From positions 1 through 64,000 of the forward strand of contig NZ_FOET01000006.1 of assembly GCF_900110735.1 (NCBI RefSeq): a stretch of DNA of 64,000 bases, read 5' to 3'. The number at the start of each line of letters is the position of its first letter. Position 1 is the stretch's first letter. The notes below the pieces were generated by a model that was given only the letters and a program-made list of their open reading frames with translations, had not been told where the DNA came from and ran no database searches. The position numbers and the translations under genes were made by a program. Of this stretch, positions 52,448 through 60,744 are shown in pieces. The stretch comes from Streptomyces radiopugnans. Its GTDB lineage: Bacteria > Actinomycetota > Actinomycetes > Streptomycetales > Streptomycetaceae.

Positions 52448-53316
52448 CGGTTCTTCGTCGTTCCGGTGGCCGGTGAGTCCTGTCCCGTCATGTCGACCGC
52501 CGCGGCCAGGGCGTCGGCGAGGGTGGCGCGGGTGAGGATGGTGGACAGGTCGATGCCCAGCTGGGCGATGGTCTGCGCGATGGAGGGCCGCACGCCGCTG
52601 ATGAAGCAGTCGGCGCCCATCAGGCGCACCGCGTTGACGGTCTGCATCAGGTGCTGGGCGACGGCGGTGTCGACCGTCTGCACACCGGTGATGTCGATGA
52701 TCGCCACCCGGGCGTCGTGGGTCTGGATGGCCTGCAGGAGGTTCTCCATCACCACCTGGGTGCGCGCGGTGTCCAGGGTGCCGATCAGCGGCACGGCCAG
52801 GATCCGCCTCCACAGGTGGACCACGGGGGTGGACAGTTCCAGCAGCTGGCGGCTCTGCCGCTGGATGATCTCCTCGCGGCGCTCCACGTAGGCGTTGAAG
52901 GACAGGGCGGCGGCCTCGTCCAGCAGCCGGTTGATCGTCAGGGCCGCCGGGAACAGCTCCCGCGGGTCGTGGTTGTCGCGCTCCACGGCCTCCAGCAGGG
53001 CGTCCTTGAGCGCCAGGATGGCCAGGGAGGTGGCGGTGGGGGTCGCGCCGCTGCGCTCCCTGCGCAGGGACAGCTCCATGACCGCGCCGCGCAGGTCCTG
53101 GTGGGCGTCGACCACGCTCTCCATCCCGTGGTCGCTGTTGAGGGCCCCGCCCAGCAGGACGAGGAGCGCGTCGGCCTCCTCGCGCAGTTCGCCCTCGTCT
53201 ATCCCGATCGCCGCACGCTCCTGCTGCAACTGCACCCACCGGTCGGCGATCTCGTCGCCGCGCTCGCGGATTGCGGTTGTCAACCGGTCTCGTACGGCTG
53301 CGTCGCTGGCGTTCAC
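52444..53316 (-). CDS. rsbR: Stressosome sensor protein RsbR-like (STAS)
   Basis: This 290-residue protein has an N-terminal helical non-heme-globin-like sensor region (about 1-150) and a C-terminal STAS domain (about 165-280). The STAS loop DITGVQTVDTAVAQHL has Thr214 and Thr217; a linker threonine at 163 corresponds to the first RsbR phosphosite of B. subtilis. It would sense a signal and scaffold RsbS and RsbT. The GTG at 53316 follows GAGAGGG. It heads the five-gene operon. Confidence 0.9.
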   Translation of the reverse strand: MNASDAAVRDRLTTAIRERGDEIADRWVQLQQERAAIGIDEGELREEADALLVLLGGALNSDHGMESVVDAHQDLRGAVMELSLRRERSGATPTATSLAILALKDALLEAVERDNHDPRELFPAALTINRLLDEAAALSFNAYVERREEIIQRQSRQLLELSTPVVHLWRRILAVPLIGTLDTARTQVVMENLLQAIQTHDARVAIIDITGVQTVDTAVAQHLMQTVNAVRLMGADCFISGVRPSIAQTIAQLGIDLSTILTRATLADALAAAVDMTGQDSPATGTTKNR

Positions 53317-53417
53317 TGACAGGCCCTCTCACAGTCGTTCGTCGCCGGCCCACGCCCGTGACGTCGGCGTCCGGCTGGATGTACGGAGTGACGGGACGGC
53401 ACCGTTCACCCCTTTTG

Positions 53418-53431
53418 TTGCCGTCCGGCAA
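53418..53431. promoter_or_regulatory. Perfect inverted repeat upstream of rsbR
   Basis: TTGCCG-TC-CGGCAA lies about 100 bp before rsbR. On the minus strand a TAACAT box (53432-53437) with CCGACA 17 nt upstream (53455-53460) would place the transcription start inside this palindrome, consistent with a repressor operator. Evidence is sequence symmetry only. Confidence 0.4.
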
Positions 53432-53560
53432 ATGTTAGCAGCGGCCGCGGAGGCTGTCGGCCCCAACTGACGCTGCATCAGAGTCCGGTGGAACTCACCG
53501 GCCCTTGACGTGCCCTTCCCGGAAACCGGCTCCCAATGCGTCCCGATCGATTGTTTCCAT

Positions 53561-53590
53561 TTGACAACTGTGTACGCAGCACAACAATCT
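53561..53590 (+). promoter_or_regulatory. Near-consensus orphan promoter
   Basis: TTGACA (53561-53566) and CAATCT (53585-53590) are 18 nt apart in an unusually A+T-rich patch of the 409-bp gap between rsbR and marR. It faces right, but the next annotated gene (marR, ending 53726) is on the other strand. It may drive a small or antisense RNA; a CCGCGG-type hairpin lies near 53638-53660. No protein gene is visible in 53317-53725. Confidence 0.5.
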
Positions 53591-53725
53591 TTCCCTGTCG
53601 CACCCGCCCCGACCGGCCATCACGCCAGGACTCCCCCCGCGGTGCGGCGCTCCGCGGCGGCCATGAGGTGTGTGATGTATCGGTGAGGCAGAATGGCGAT
53701 GCACATGCCACCCAGGACGGTGGGC

Positions 53726-54232
53726 TCACGCCGATCTCACATCTCCGTCCGCTCCGGCCTCCCGGCGTCTGGGCAGCGTCTCGTCAATCGCCGCCCGGAA
53801 CCCCCGCAGCCCCTCGGCGAGCGCCCTGCGTGCCGCGGGCGACATCGCCGCCATGGCCGTAGCCAGCGCCTCCTCCCGCAGGTTCCGCAGATCCCGCAGG
53901 TACGTCCTGCCCCGGCCGGTCAGCCTCAGTTCGAGTTCCCGCCGGCTCGCCGGGCTGGGAGCGCGTTCCACGAACCCGACCGCCTGCAGCCGGTCGCACA
54001 GACGGCTGACCGACGACGGGGCGGAACCCAGCGTCTCGCTGAGCGTGCGCAGATTGATGCCCTCGTCGCGGTCGAGGGTGTAAAGGACCCTCAGCTGGGA
54101 GGCGGAGACGGGCGCGGGCGACGCGGCCTCCCGGCCCCGTTCCCACAGCACTTCAAGGAGCTCTATCACCTCGGATGCGGCATGTGCCGCATCCACGGAG
54201 TGGCGGTGGGAGGGTCCGGGATTCACGACCAT
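53726..54232 (-). CDS. MarR-family transcriptional regulator
   Basis: This 168-residue dimeric DNA-binding protein has a winged helix-turn-helix with SASQLRVLYTLDRDEGINLR, TLSETLGSAPSSVSRLCDRL (recognition helix) and a wing ending RELELRLTGRGRTYL. MarR proteins usually repress their own and adjacent divergent genes and release DNA on ligand or oxidant. The ATG at 54232 follows GGAGTG. The divergent gene encodes a PP2C-like protein; a palindrome lies between them. Confidence 0.88.
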   Translation of the reverse strand: MVVNPGPSHRHSVDAAHAASEVIELLEVLWERGREAASPAPVSASQLRVLYTLDRDEGINLRTLSETLGSAPSSVSRLCDRLQAVGFVERAPSPASRRELELRLTGRGRTYLRDLRNLREEALATAMAAMSPAARRALAEGLRGFRAAIDETLPRRREAGADGDVRSA

Positions 54233-54301
54233 AACTGTGACACTCCGCGTCTGTATTGTCAGCCCGAGCTCCGAACGGCACTTAACTTCCCATATCGGCT
54301 T

Positions 54302-54313
54302 TTTCTGCAGAAA
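54302..54313. promoter_or_regulatory. 12-bp palindrome, candidate MarR operator
   Basis: TTTCTGCAGAAA is perfectly symmetric and lies in the 101-bp divergent region, 20 bp before the GTG of the PP2C-like gene. TGTGACAC also occurs twice as a direct repeat (54236-54243 and 54325-54332). Confidence 0.45.
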
Positions 54314-54333
54314 CAGAAAGTAGTTGTGACACG

Positions 54334-55503
54334 GTGGACAGATTCACGGCCGTGGAGCGCGCCCTGCGCGATGCCGCTCCCCACGCACTGCTCGACGCAC
54401 TCCGCGCCTCACTGGCACGGCACTTCGGGGCGATCACCGTGGACCTGCTGATGGCCGACTACGGGACGACCATACTCCAGCCGGTCGGTCCTCTTCCCTA
54501 CCCGACGGAGTCCGTTCCGGTCCACTCCACAGAGCCCGGAAGGGCGTTCGGCTCCCAGCAGCCGCGCCTCTCCTCCGACGAGCGCTCGGGCGTCGTCACC
54601 GCGCACCTGCCGGTCACCGTCCGCGGCGACCGGCTGGGCGTGCTGTCGATGACCCTTCCCGGCGAGGAGGCCTCGCCCGAGGCCCTGGGAGAACTGCGGC
54701 AGTTGTGCGAGGTGCTCGGCCGGGAGATCCTCGTCGCCGACCACAGCACCGACGTCTACCTGAGGGCCCGGCGGGCCGAGCGCCTCACCCTCGCGGCCGA
54801 GATGCAGTGGCAGCTGCTGCCCGGCCGGTCCTGCTCCGGCCCCGAGTACGAGCTCGGTGCCCAACTCGAACCCGCCTACGCCGTCTTCGGCGACAACTTC
54901 GACTGGTCCGTCTCGGCCGACCACCTCACCGTCACCCTGACCAACGGGATGGGCGAGGGCGTCGACGCGGCCCTCCTGACCAACCTCGCCCTCAGCGCGA
55001 TGCGCAACGCCCGCCGGGCCGGGCTGGACCTGGTCGGCCAGGCGGTCCTGGCCGACCAGGCGGTCTACGGGCAGCACCGCGGGGCCGTCCACGTCTCCGT
55101 CCTGCTGCTGCGCATCCATCTGGCCACCGGGCGGCTGGAGGCCGTCGACGCCGGGTCGCCGCGCATCTGGCGGCTGCGCGGCGGCGTCGTCGAACCGGTC
55201 GAGCTGGAGGCGCAGCTCCCGCTGGGGATGTTCGAGGACACCCCCTACGCCGTCCAGCACTTCCGGATCGAGGCCGGGGACCGCCTGCTGTTCGCCAGCG
55301 ACGGGGTCTACGAGGTGGCCTCGCCGTCGGGCGAGCGGTTCGGCGAGCGGGCCCTGGCCCGCGCCATGACCAGCACCCGGCTCCTTCCCCCGTCCCAGGT
55401 GCCGCGGGCGGTCCTCGCCGAGCTCGCCCGGCACCGCGGCGAGCCGCCCGCGGACGACGACGCCATGGTCGTGTGCCTGGACTGGCACGGCAGGAGGAGC
55501 TGA
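54334..55503 (+). CDS. GAF-PP2C phosphatase-like protein with altered metal site
   Basis: This 389-residue protein has an N-terminal GAF-like domain (about 1-145) and a SpoIIE/RsbU-type PP2C domain (about 155-385). The domain shows FGDNFDW, the region equivalent to DVxGxG reads TNGMGEG so the metal-binding Asp is Asn204, and FASDGVYE and DDDAMVV are kept. Loss of this Asp could weaken or abolish phosphatase activity. The GTG start at 54334 has no strong ribosome site. It is divergent from the MarR gene and probably under its control. Confidence 0.82.
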   Translation: MDRFTAVERALRDAAPHALLDALRASLARHFGAITVDLLMADYGTTILQPVGPLPYPTESVPVHSTEPGRAFGSQQPRLSSDERSGVVTAHLPVTVRGDRLGVLSMTLPGEEASPEALGELRQLCEVLGREILVADHSTDVYLRARRAERLTLAAEMQWQLLPGRSCSGPEYELGAQLEPAYAVFGDNFDWSVSADHLTVTLTNGMGEGVDAALLTNLALSAMRNARRAGLDLVGQAVLADQAVYGQHRGAVHVSVLLLRIHLATGRLEAVDAGSPRIWRLRGGVVEPVELEAQLPLGMFEDTPYAVQHFRIEAGDRLLFASDGVYEVASPSGERFGERALARAMTSTRLLPPSQVPRAVLAELARHRGEPPADDDAMVVCLDWHGRRS

Positions 55504-55890
55504 CGGCCGGACCCGTCACCCCGCCCGGGCCGCGATCCGGGACCGCTGTACCCTTGTCTCTCGCATTCCCCACGTATCCCCCGTACGAGCGGGAGCACGT
55601 CCGCCTCCGCGCGGCGCGTCCGGCCCCGCCGGTGTCACCGGAAGACGAGAACACCGGTGTACGCCGGGCACCACAGGGCACACGGACTCGTGGAGCAGAG
55701 TCGAGGACCGAGCGGAGGTGTTCGCCGACGTGCCGATACCGGCACCGAGCCGGTGTGTCCGGCGCGTCCCCTCCCGGGCGGCCGCTTCGGCGTCTGCCCG
55801 CTCACGCGGGTCCGCGACCGGTTTCCGGCCGTCGGCGCGCGTGGTCGGTCCTCTCTCGCACGTTCCCGCCACGCCAGAGGTGGTCCCTCC
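55504..55890 (+). other. Intergenic region, no supported gene
   Basis: The 387 bp between two plus-strand genes contain a weak hairpin (CCGGTGT...ACACCGG near 55629-55657). The following gene's frame is open back to 55657, but that part is Arg-rich and out of family register, so I treat it as untranslated. Confidence 0.55.
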
Positions 55891-56859
55891 GTGACCAGAA
55901 GCGAACACGCTCTCACCGAACGGGGGAGTTCGGATCCCTTCGTCCATCCCGCGCTGTTCTACCGGAAGCCCGGGGAGTACCTCGCCGGGGTGGGCGGTTT
56001 CGTCGGCGGCGCGCTGGAGGCAGGCGACCCCGTTCTGGTCGCCGTCCCCGGCCCGCGGCTGGAGATGCTGCGCGAGCACCTGGGGGACACCGCCTCGGCG
56101 GAACGTCTCACCCTGGTGGACATGACCGACTTCGGCCGCAACCCCGGCCGCATCCTCTCGGGCCTGCGCGACTTCGCCGACCGGCACCCGGGCCGGCCGG
56201 CCCGCATCGTCGGGGAGCCGATCTGGGCGCGGCGCTCCCCCGCCGAGCTGGTGGAGGCCACCCGGCACGAGGCGCTGATCAACGCCGCCTTCACCGGCCG
56301 CGCCGCGACCGTCCTGTGTCCCTACGACGTCTCCGAGCTCCCCGAGCTGGTGTGCGCCGACGCCCGCCGCACCCATCCGGTGCTGTGGGAGGACGGCCGG
56401 GAGCGGACCAGCCCGCACTACACCGACCCCCGTGCCCTCAGCGCCGAGTGCGACGCCCTCCCGCTGACTCCCCCGCCCGCGCGGACCCCGGCCCTGGTGT
56501 TCACCACCGGCGACCTCGGCGAGGTCCGCCACCACGCGGACGTCTGGGCCGGCACGGCCGGACTCGGCATGCCCAGGCGCGGTGACTTCGTCCTGGCCGT
56601 GGCGGAGGCCGCGGCCAACTCCATCGCCCACGGCGGCGGGCACGGCACCCTGCGCCTGTGGCCCGACGGCCCCTGCTGCGTGGCCGAGATCCGCGACGGC
56701 GGGCACCTCACCGATCTGCTGGCCGGCCGCCGCCGCCCGACGCTGGACTCCGCCGACGGCGGGCGCGGGCTGTGGATGATGCACCAGTTGTGCGACCTGG
56801 TCGAGACCCGCGCCACGCCCGCCGGTCTGACCGTACGGCTGCACATGAGGCACTCCTAG
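55891..56859 (+). CDS. MEDS-domain anti-sigma regulatory protein (HATPase)
   Basis: This 322-residue protein joins an N-terminal MEDS/DcmR-like sensory domain (about 12-185; HPALFYRKPGEYLAGV, ATVLCPYD) to a C-terminal RsbW-type HATPase (about 205-320; VLAVAEAAANSIAHG, DGGRGLWMMHQLCDLVE). Proteins of this architecture are thought to bind and phosphorylate STAS antagonists or bind sigma factors. The GTG at 55891 follows GAGGTGG at 7 nt. It is followed by a strong terminator and closes the partner-switching block. Confidence 0.86.
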   Translation: MTRSEHALTERGSSDPFVHPALFYRKPGEYLAGVGGFVGGALEAGDPVLVAVPGPRLEMLREHLGDTASAERLTLVDMTDFGRNPGRILSGLRDFADRHPGRPARIVGEPIWARRSPAELVEATRHEALINAAFTGRAATVLCPYDVSELPELVCADARRTHPVLWEDGRERTSPHYTDPRALSAECDALPLTPPPARTPALVFTTGDLGEVRHHADVWAGTAGLGMPRRGDFVLAVAEAAANSIAHGGGHGTLRLWPDGPCCVAEIRDGGHLTDLLAGRRRPTLDSADGGRGLWMMHQLCDLVETRATPAGLTVRLHMRHS

Positions 56860-56890
56860 GGCCGCCGGCGGGCCCCTCCCCCTCCCCTGC

Positions 56891-56929
56891 CACCCGCGCC
56901 GCGCGCGGAACCTGCGCGCGGCGCGGGTG
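56891..56929. terminator. Terminator after MEDS-HATPase gene
   Basis: CACCCGCGCCGCGCGC (56891-56906) and its perfect complement (56914-56929) enclose a 7-nt loop, 31 bp after the stop. Confidence 0.85.
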
Positions 56930-57080
56930 TGAACGGCCCCCTGAACCCGGCCTGACCTCGGCGCCTGACCTCGGCGCGCCTCCCGCGGCCGCCGCACGAG
57001 CGTCCCGGCCACCGCGACCGGCCGGGCGGGCCGGGCCGGGAACCACTCCCACCCCCGCGTGACCGCAGCGGCGGCACCCC

Positions 57081-57100
57081 GGCCCCCGCAGCCGGGGGCC
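57081..57100. terminator. Second hairpin in the same gap
   Basis: GGCCCCC (57081-57087) pairs with GGGGGCC (57094-57100), followed by TT. It lies between the first terminator and the sulfur locus; a 13-bp tandem duplication (56951-56976) also lies in this 392-bp gap. Confidence 0.5.
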
Positions 57101-57158
57101 TTGGAGCCGCCACGGCAGCCGCCACGGGCCATCCGACTGTGACTCAGATCACTTCCGT

Positions 57159-57174
57159 ATACCCCGGGGGGCAT
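57159..57174. promoter_or_regulatory. CstR/CsoR-type operator, copy 1
   Basis: ATACCCCGGGGGGCAT matches the ATACCCC-GGGGTAT pattern of CsoR/CstR-family operators. Its start is 47 bp before that of copy 2, upstream of the -35 of the rhodanese operon. Confidence 0.78.
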
Positions 57175-57193
57175 AAGACGGATCCTGTTACCG

Positions 57194-57224
57194 TTGACCT
57201 CAGATATACCCCCCCGGGTATTTT
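57194..57224 (+). promoter_or_regulatory. Promoter of the sulfur operon with operator copy 2
   Basis: TTGACC (57194-57199) is followed by the operator ATACCCCCCCGGGTAT (57206-57221), which covers the spacer and overlaps the -10 region (GTATTT or TATTTT, 57218-57224). Repressor binding would block polymerase directly. The ATG of the first gene is 28 bp downstream. Confidence 0.8.
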
Positions 57225-57251
57225 CGAAGGCAAGCGAGCAGGAGTCCCCGC

Positions 57252-57617
57252 ATGGTTCCCGAGATCGACCAGCAGCGGTTCGCCGAGGCGTACGCGGCCG
57301 GCGCCCTCGTCATCGACGTCCGCGACAGCGGCGAATACCGCACCGGCCACGTTCCCGGCGCCCGGCCGGCGCCGCTCGGCCTGCTCCCCCTGAAGCTGGC
57401 CGAACTGCCCAAGGACCGCCCGGTCTACGTGATCTGCCAGAGCGGCGGCCGAAGCGCCCAGGCGACCGCGCTGCTGCGCAACGTGGGCTACGACGCCCAC
57501 AGCGTCAGCGGCGGCACCGCGGCCTGGATCGACGCCGGCCGCCCCGTGGCCACCGGCGACGAGCCCGGCACCCCCGACGTTCCCGCCACCACCGCCACCA
57601 CCGAGGAGACCCGATGA
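57252..57617 (+). CDS. Single-domain rhodanese sulfurtransferase
   Basis: This 121-residue cytosolic protein has one rhodanese domain with LVIDVRDSGEYRTGHVPGA and the active-site loop CQSGGRS (Cys62), which carries the persulfide. It would move sulfane sulfur between thiols. The tail after residue 100 is Thr/Pro-rich. AGGAG precedes the ATG at 57252. Its stop overlaps the next start as ATGA. It is the first gene after the double operator. Confidence 0.92.
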   Translation: MVPEIDQQRFAEAYAAGALVIDVRDSGEYRTGHVPGARPAPLGLLPLKLAELPKDRPVYVICQSGGRSAQATALLRNVGYDAHSVSGGTAAWIDAGRPVATGDEPGTPDVPATTATTEETR

Positions 57618-58990
57618 TCACCGTTCTGCCCATCGAGACCCCCGGCCTGGGCGACCGCACCTACCTGGCCCACGACGGCTCCACCGCGCTGGTGGTCGAC
57701 CCGCAGCGCGACTACGACCGCGTCACGGCGCTGGCCGAGGCCGCGGGCGTGCGGATCACCCACGTGTTCGAGACCCACATCCACAACGACTACGTCACCG
57801 GCGGCCTGGCCCTGGCCCGGGAGACCGGCGCGCAGTACCTGGTCAACACCGACGACGAGGTCTCCTACGAGCGCACCGGCATCCGCGACGGCGACATCGT
57901 CGAGGTCGGCGCCATGCGGGTGCGGGTCATCCACACACCGGGCCACACCCACACCCACCTCTCCTTCGCCCTGGAGGCCGGCGGCGAGCAGATCGCGGTG
58001 TTCACCGGCGGATCGCTGCTGTACGGCTCCACCGGGCGTCCCGACCTGCTCGGCCCGGACCACACCGACACCCTGGTGCGGGCCCAGTGGCGCTCGGCGC
58101 ACCGGCTGGCGAAGGAGCTGCCGGACTCCACCGCCGTCTACCCCACCCACGGTTTCGGCTCGTTCTGCTCCGCGACCCAGTCCGCCGGTCTGTCCAGCAC
58201 CATCGGCGAGGAGAAGAAGACCAACAGCGCCCTGACCGCCGACGAGGAGGCCTACGTCGAGCAGCTCCTGGCGGGTCTGGACGCCTACCCGACCTACTAC
58301 GCCCACATGGGCCCGGCCAACTCCCGCGGGCCCGGCAAGCCGGACCTGTCCGCGCCCTCCGTCGCCGACCCGGCCGAGCTGCGCCGCCGCATCGAGGCCG
58401 GCGAGTGGGTGGTCGACCTGCGCGACCGCACCGCCTTCGCCGCGGGGCACCTGGCCGGCAGCCTCAACTTCGGCCTGGACGGGCAGTTCGTCACCTACCT
58501 GGGCTGGCTGATCCCGTGGGGCACCCCGGTCACCCTGCTCGGCGAGACCGCCGAGGACGTGGCCGAGGCCCAGCGCGAGATGGTCCGCATCGGCATAGAC
58601 CGCCCGGCCGCCATGGCCACCGGCGGCCCCGAGGCCTGGGCCGGCGGCGAGCCCCTGGCCGCCTACGAACGCGCCACGTTCGACGACCTCAAGGCCGCCC
58701 TGGACAAGAGCCCGGACGGCGGGGAGGAGTTCGTCGTCCTCGACGTGCGCCGCAACCAGGAGCGCGACGAGGCGCACATCCCCGGCTCGGTGCACATCCC
58801 CGTCCACGAGGTGCCGGACCGCCTCGGGGAGATCCCCGCGGGCCGGGTCTGGGTGCACTGCGCCGGCGGCTACCGCGCGGGGGTCGTCGCCGCCCTGCTC
58901 GACGCCCGCGGCCGCGACGTCGTCGCCGTCGACGACAGCTTCGACAGCGCCCTCGACCTGGGGCTGTGCCGCGCCGACGAGACCCCCTGA
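57614..58990 (+). CDS. MBL-fold / double rhodanese fusion, CstB-like persulfide dioxygenase candidate
   Basis: This 458-residue protein has an MBL domain (about 1-240), a rhodanese domain without an active Cys (about 250-345) and an active rhodanese domain (about 355-455, HCAGGY, Cys416). CstB-type enzymes oxidise persulfides to sulfite or thiosulfate. The metal motif is HIHNDY (His55, His57, Asp59, Tyr60) instead of HxHxDH, PGHT has His111, and the usual TGD Asp is Gly133 (FTGGSLL). The iron site therefore differs from ETHE1 and activity needs testing. It starts inside the stop of the upstream rhodanese gene. Confidence 0.87.
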   Translation: MITVLPIETPGLGDRTYLAHDGSTALVVDPQRDYDRVTALAEAAGVRITHVFETHIHNDYVTGGLALARETGAQYLVNTDDEVSYERTGIRDGDIVEVGAMRVRVIHTPGHTHTHLSFALEAGGEQIAVFTGGSLLYGSTGRPDLLGPDHTDTLVRAQWRSAHRLAKELPDSTAVYPTHGFGSFCSATQSAGLSSTIGEEKKTNSALTADEEAYVEQLLAGLDAYPTYYAHMGPANSRGPGKPDLSAPSVADPAELRRRIEAGEWVVDLRDRTAFAAGHLAGSLNFGLDGQFVTYLGWLIPWGTPVTLLGETAEDVAEAQREMVRIGIDRPAAMATGGPEAWAGGEPLAAYERATFDDLKAALDKSPDGGEEFVVLDVRRNQERDEAHIPGSVHIPVHEVPDRLGEIPAGRVWVHCAGGYRAGVVAALLDARGRDVVAVDDSFDSALDLGLCRADETP

Positions 58991-59097
58991 GACCTCCGGC
59001 GGCCCGGACCGATCCCGGCGAACCGGAGAACCCCGGAAAACCGAAGCCCCAAGCCCCGAAGAACCGAAGAACCGAAGACCCCACAGGAGACCAGCGC

Positions 59098-59679
59098 ATG
59101 ACCGCCCCCACCACCCCCCGCAGCCTGACCGCCGACGAACTGCGCGCGAAGCTCGGCTCGGACCACCCGCCGCGGCTGCTCGACGTCCGCTCCCCCGCCG
59201 AGTTCGAGGCCGCGCACATCCCCGGCTCCTACAACGTCCCGCTGGACACCCTGCGCGAGCACCGCGAGGAGCTGACCGAGCACCTGGACACCGACGTGGT
59301 GCTGGTGTGCCGCTCCGGGCAGCGGGCCGGCCAGGCCGAGCGCGCCCTCGCCGAGGCCGGTCTGCCCGGGCTGAGCGTCCTGTCGGGAGGCATGACCTCC
59401 TGGGAGAAGTCCGGCGCACCGACCAACTACGGGCAGGAGCGCTGGGACATGGAGCGCCAGGTCCGGCTGGTGGCCGGCTCCCTCGTCCTGGTCGGCGCCC
59501 TCGGCAGCTTCCTCGTCCCCGGGCTGCAGGCGCTGTCCGCGTTCGTCGGCGGCGGCCTGGCCTTCGCGGCCGTCAGCAACACCTGCGCCATGGGCGTGCT
59601 GCTGTCGAGGATGCCGTGGAACCGCACGCCGTCCTTCGACCCGCGCAAGGCCGTCGCGCAGCTCGCCGGCGGCAGGTGA
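59098..59679 (+). CDS. Rhodanese with C-terminal DUF2892 membrane domain
   Basis: This 193-residue protein has a rhodanese domain (about 10-115) with active-site CRSGQRA (Cys71), then two hydrophobic helices (about 130-175) containing SNTCAMG, typical of DUF2892/YgaP-like proteins. It would handle persulfide sulfur at the inner face of the membrane. GGAG precedes the ATG at 59098. The 107-bp gap upstream has short AACCGAAG tandem copies. The next gene, a putative sulfur anion exporter, starts 5 bp after its stop. Confidence 0.9.
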   Translation: MTAPTTPRSLTADELRAKLGSDHPPRLLDVRSPAEFEAAHIPGSYNVPLDTLREHREELTEHLDTDVVLVCRSGQRAGQAERALAEAGLPGLSVLSGGMTSWEKSGAPTNYGQERWDMERQVRLVAGSLVLVGALGSFLVPGLQALSAFVGGGLAFAAVSNTCAMGVLLSRMPWNRTPSFDPRKAVAQLAGGR

Positions 59680-59684
59680 CCACC

Positions 59685-60545
59685 ATGACGCTGACGCTCG
59701 TCCTGGTCCTCGCGCTGCTGGTCGGCGTCTCCCTCGGGCTCCTCGGGGGAGGCGGGTCGATCCTGACCGTGCCGCTGCTGGTCTACGTCGCGGGCATGGA
59801 CGCCAAGGAGGCCATCGCCACCTCCCTGTTCGTCGTCGGCGTCACCTCCGCCGTGGGCATGATCAACCATGCCCGCGGCGGGCGGGTCCGCTGGCGTACC
59901 GGCGTCCTGTTCGGAGCCGCCGGCATGGCCGGCGCCTACACCGGCGGGCTCATCGGCGGCAGCATCCCCGACGTCGTCCTGCTGGTCGCCTTCGCGGTCA
60001 TGATGATCGTCACCGCGGCCGCCATGCTCCGGGGCCGCCGCGATGTCGACCCCGGCAAGGCGCACAGGCAGATCCCGGTGGGCCGGGTGCTGCTGGACGG
60101 AGCGGCCGTCGGCCTGGCCACCGGCCTGGTCGGCGCGGGCGGGGGCTTCCTCGTCGTGCCCGCCCTGGCCCTGCTGGGCGGGCTGCCCATGCCGGTGGCC
60201 GTCGGCACCTCGCTGCTGGTCATCGCGATGAAGTCCGCCGCCGGGTTCGCCGGCTACCTCTCCACCGTCCGGATCGACTGGTCCCTGACCCTGGCCGTCA
60301 CCGGCTTCGCGATCGCCGGCAGCCTCGCCGGCGCCAGGCTGGCCGGACGCGTCCCCGCGGACGTCCTGTCCCGGCTGTTCGCCTGGTTCGTGCTGGCCAT
60401 GGGCACCTTCGTCCTGGTCCAGCAGGCGCCCGCCGGCACACGTCTGCCGATCCTCGCCGCCGTCGTCTCGCTCGGCGCCGGAGCGGGTGTCTGCTACGGC
60501 TTCGTCGCCCGCTGTCCGCTGCGGCGCGCCGTGCACGGCACCTGA
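59685..60545 (+). CDS. TauE/SafE-family sulfite/anion exporter
   Basis: This 286-residue membrane protein has about eight hydrophobic helices in two similar halves, each with a glycine-rich signature: GVSLGLLGGGGSILTVP and GLATGLVGAGGGFLVVP. Family members export sulfite, sulfoacetate or related anions. Here it would remove sulfite or thiosulfate made by the upstream enzymes. AGGTGA lies 5 nt before the ATG at 59685; a GTG at 59676 overlapping the previous stop is a possible alternative. A 19-bp hairpin follows. Confidence 0.9.
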   Translation: MTLTLVLVLALLVGVSLGLLGGGGSILTVPLLVYVAGMDAKEAIATSLFVVGVTSAVGMINHARGGRVRWRTGVLFGAAGMAGAYTGGLIGGSIPDVVLLVAFAVMMIVTAAAMLRGRRDVDPGKAHRQIPVGRVLLDGAAVGLATGLVGAGGGFLVVPALALLGGLPMPVAVGTSLLVIAMKSAAGFAGYLSTVRIDWSLTLAVTGFAIAGSLAGARLAGRVPADVLSRLFAWFVLAMGTFVLVQQAPAGTRLPILAAVVSLGAGAGVCYGFVARCPLRRAVHGT

Positions 60546-60557
60546 CACCCCCCGGCC

Positions 60558-60601
60558 CCGGTACCCCGGCGCACCGCCCCATCGGTGCGCCGGGGTACCG
60601 G
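60558..60601. terminator. 19-bp perfect terminator
   Basis: Arms 60558-60576 and 60583-60601 are perfectly complementary with a 6-nt loop, 12 bp after the exporter stop. Confidence 0.85.
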
Positions 60602-60611
60602 TGTACCGGGA

Positions 60612-60662
60612 CACCGGCGCTCCGGTGCCGCCCGCCGCACGGGCGTTACCGGAGCGCCGGTG
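60612..60662. repeat. Second long-armed inverted repeat
   Basis: CACCGGCGCTCCGGT (60612-60626) and its perfect complement (60648-60662) flank a 21-nt loop, between the terminator and the thioredoxin operator. Confidence 0.6.
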
Positions 60663-60689
60663 GAATGTTCCGCCCCATCCCGGCGTTGG

Positions 60690-60705
60690 CTACCCCAGGG
60701 GGTAT
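60690..60705. promoter_or_regulatory. CstR/CsoR-type operator, copy 3
   Basis: CTACCCCAGGGGGTAT matches the two operators at 57159 and 57206 and lies 40 bp upstream of the thioredoxin-cstR pair, indicating a second promoter under the same repressor, including autoregulation. Confidence 0.78.
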
Positions 60706-60744
60706 CAACCGCCACCACCCCGGTGAAACGGAAGGAACCACCAC

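Noticed and set aside
55657..55890. Extending the MEDS-HATPase protein by 78 codons upstream
   Set aside because: The extension is Arg/Gly/Pro-rich, has no ribosome site, and a strong one precedes the GTG at 55891.
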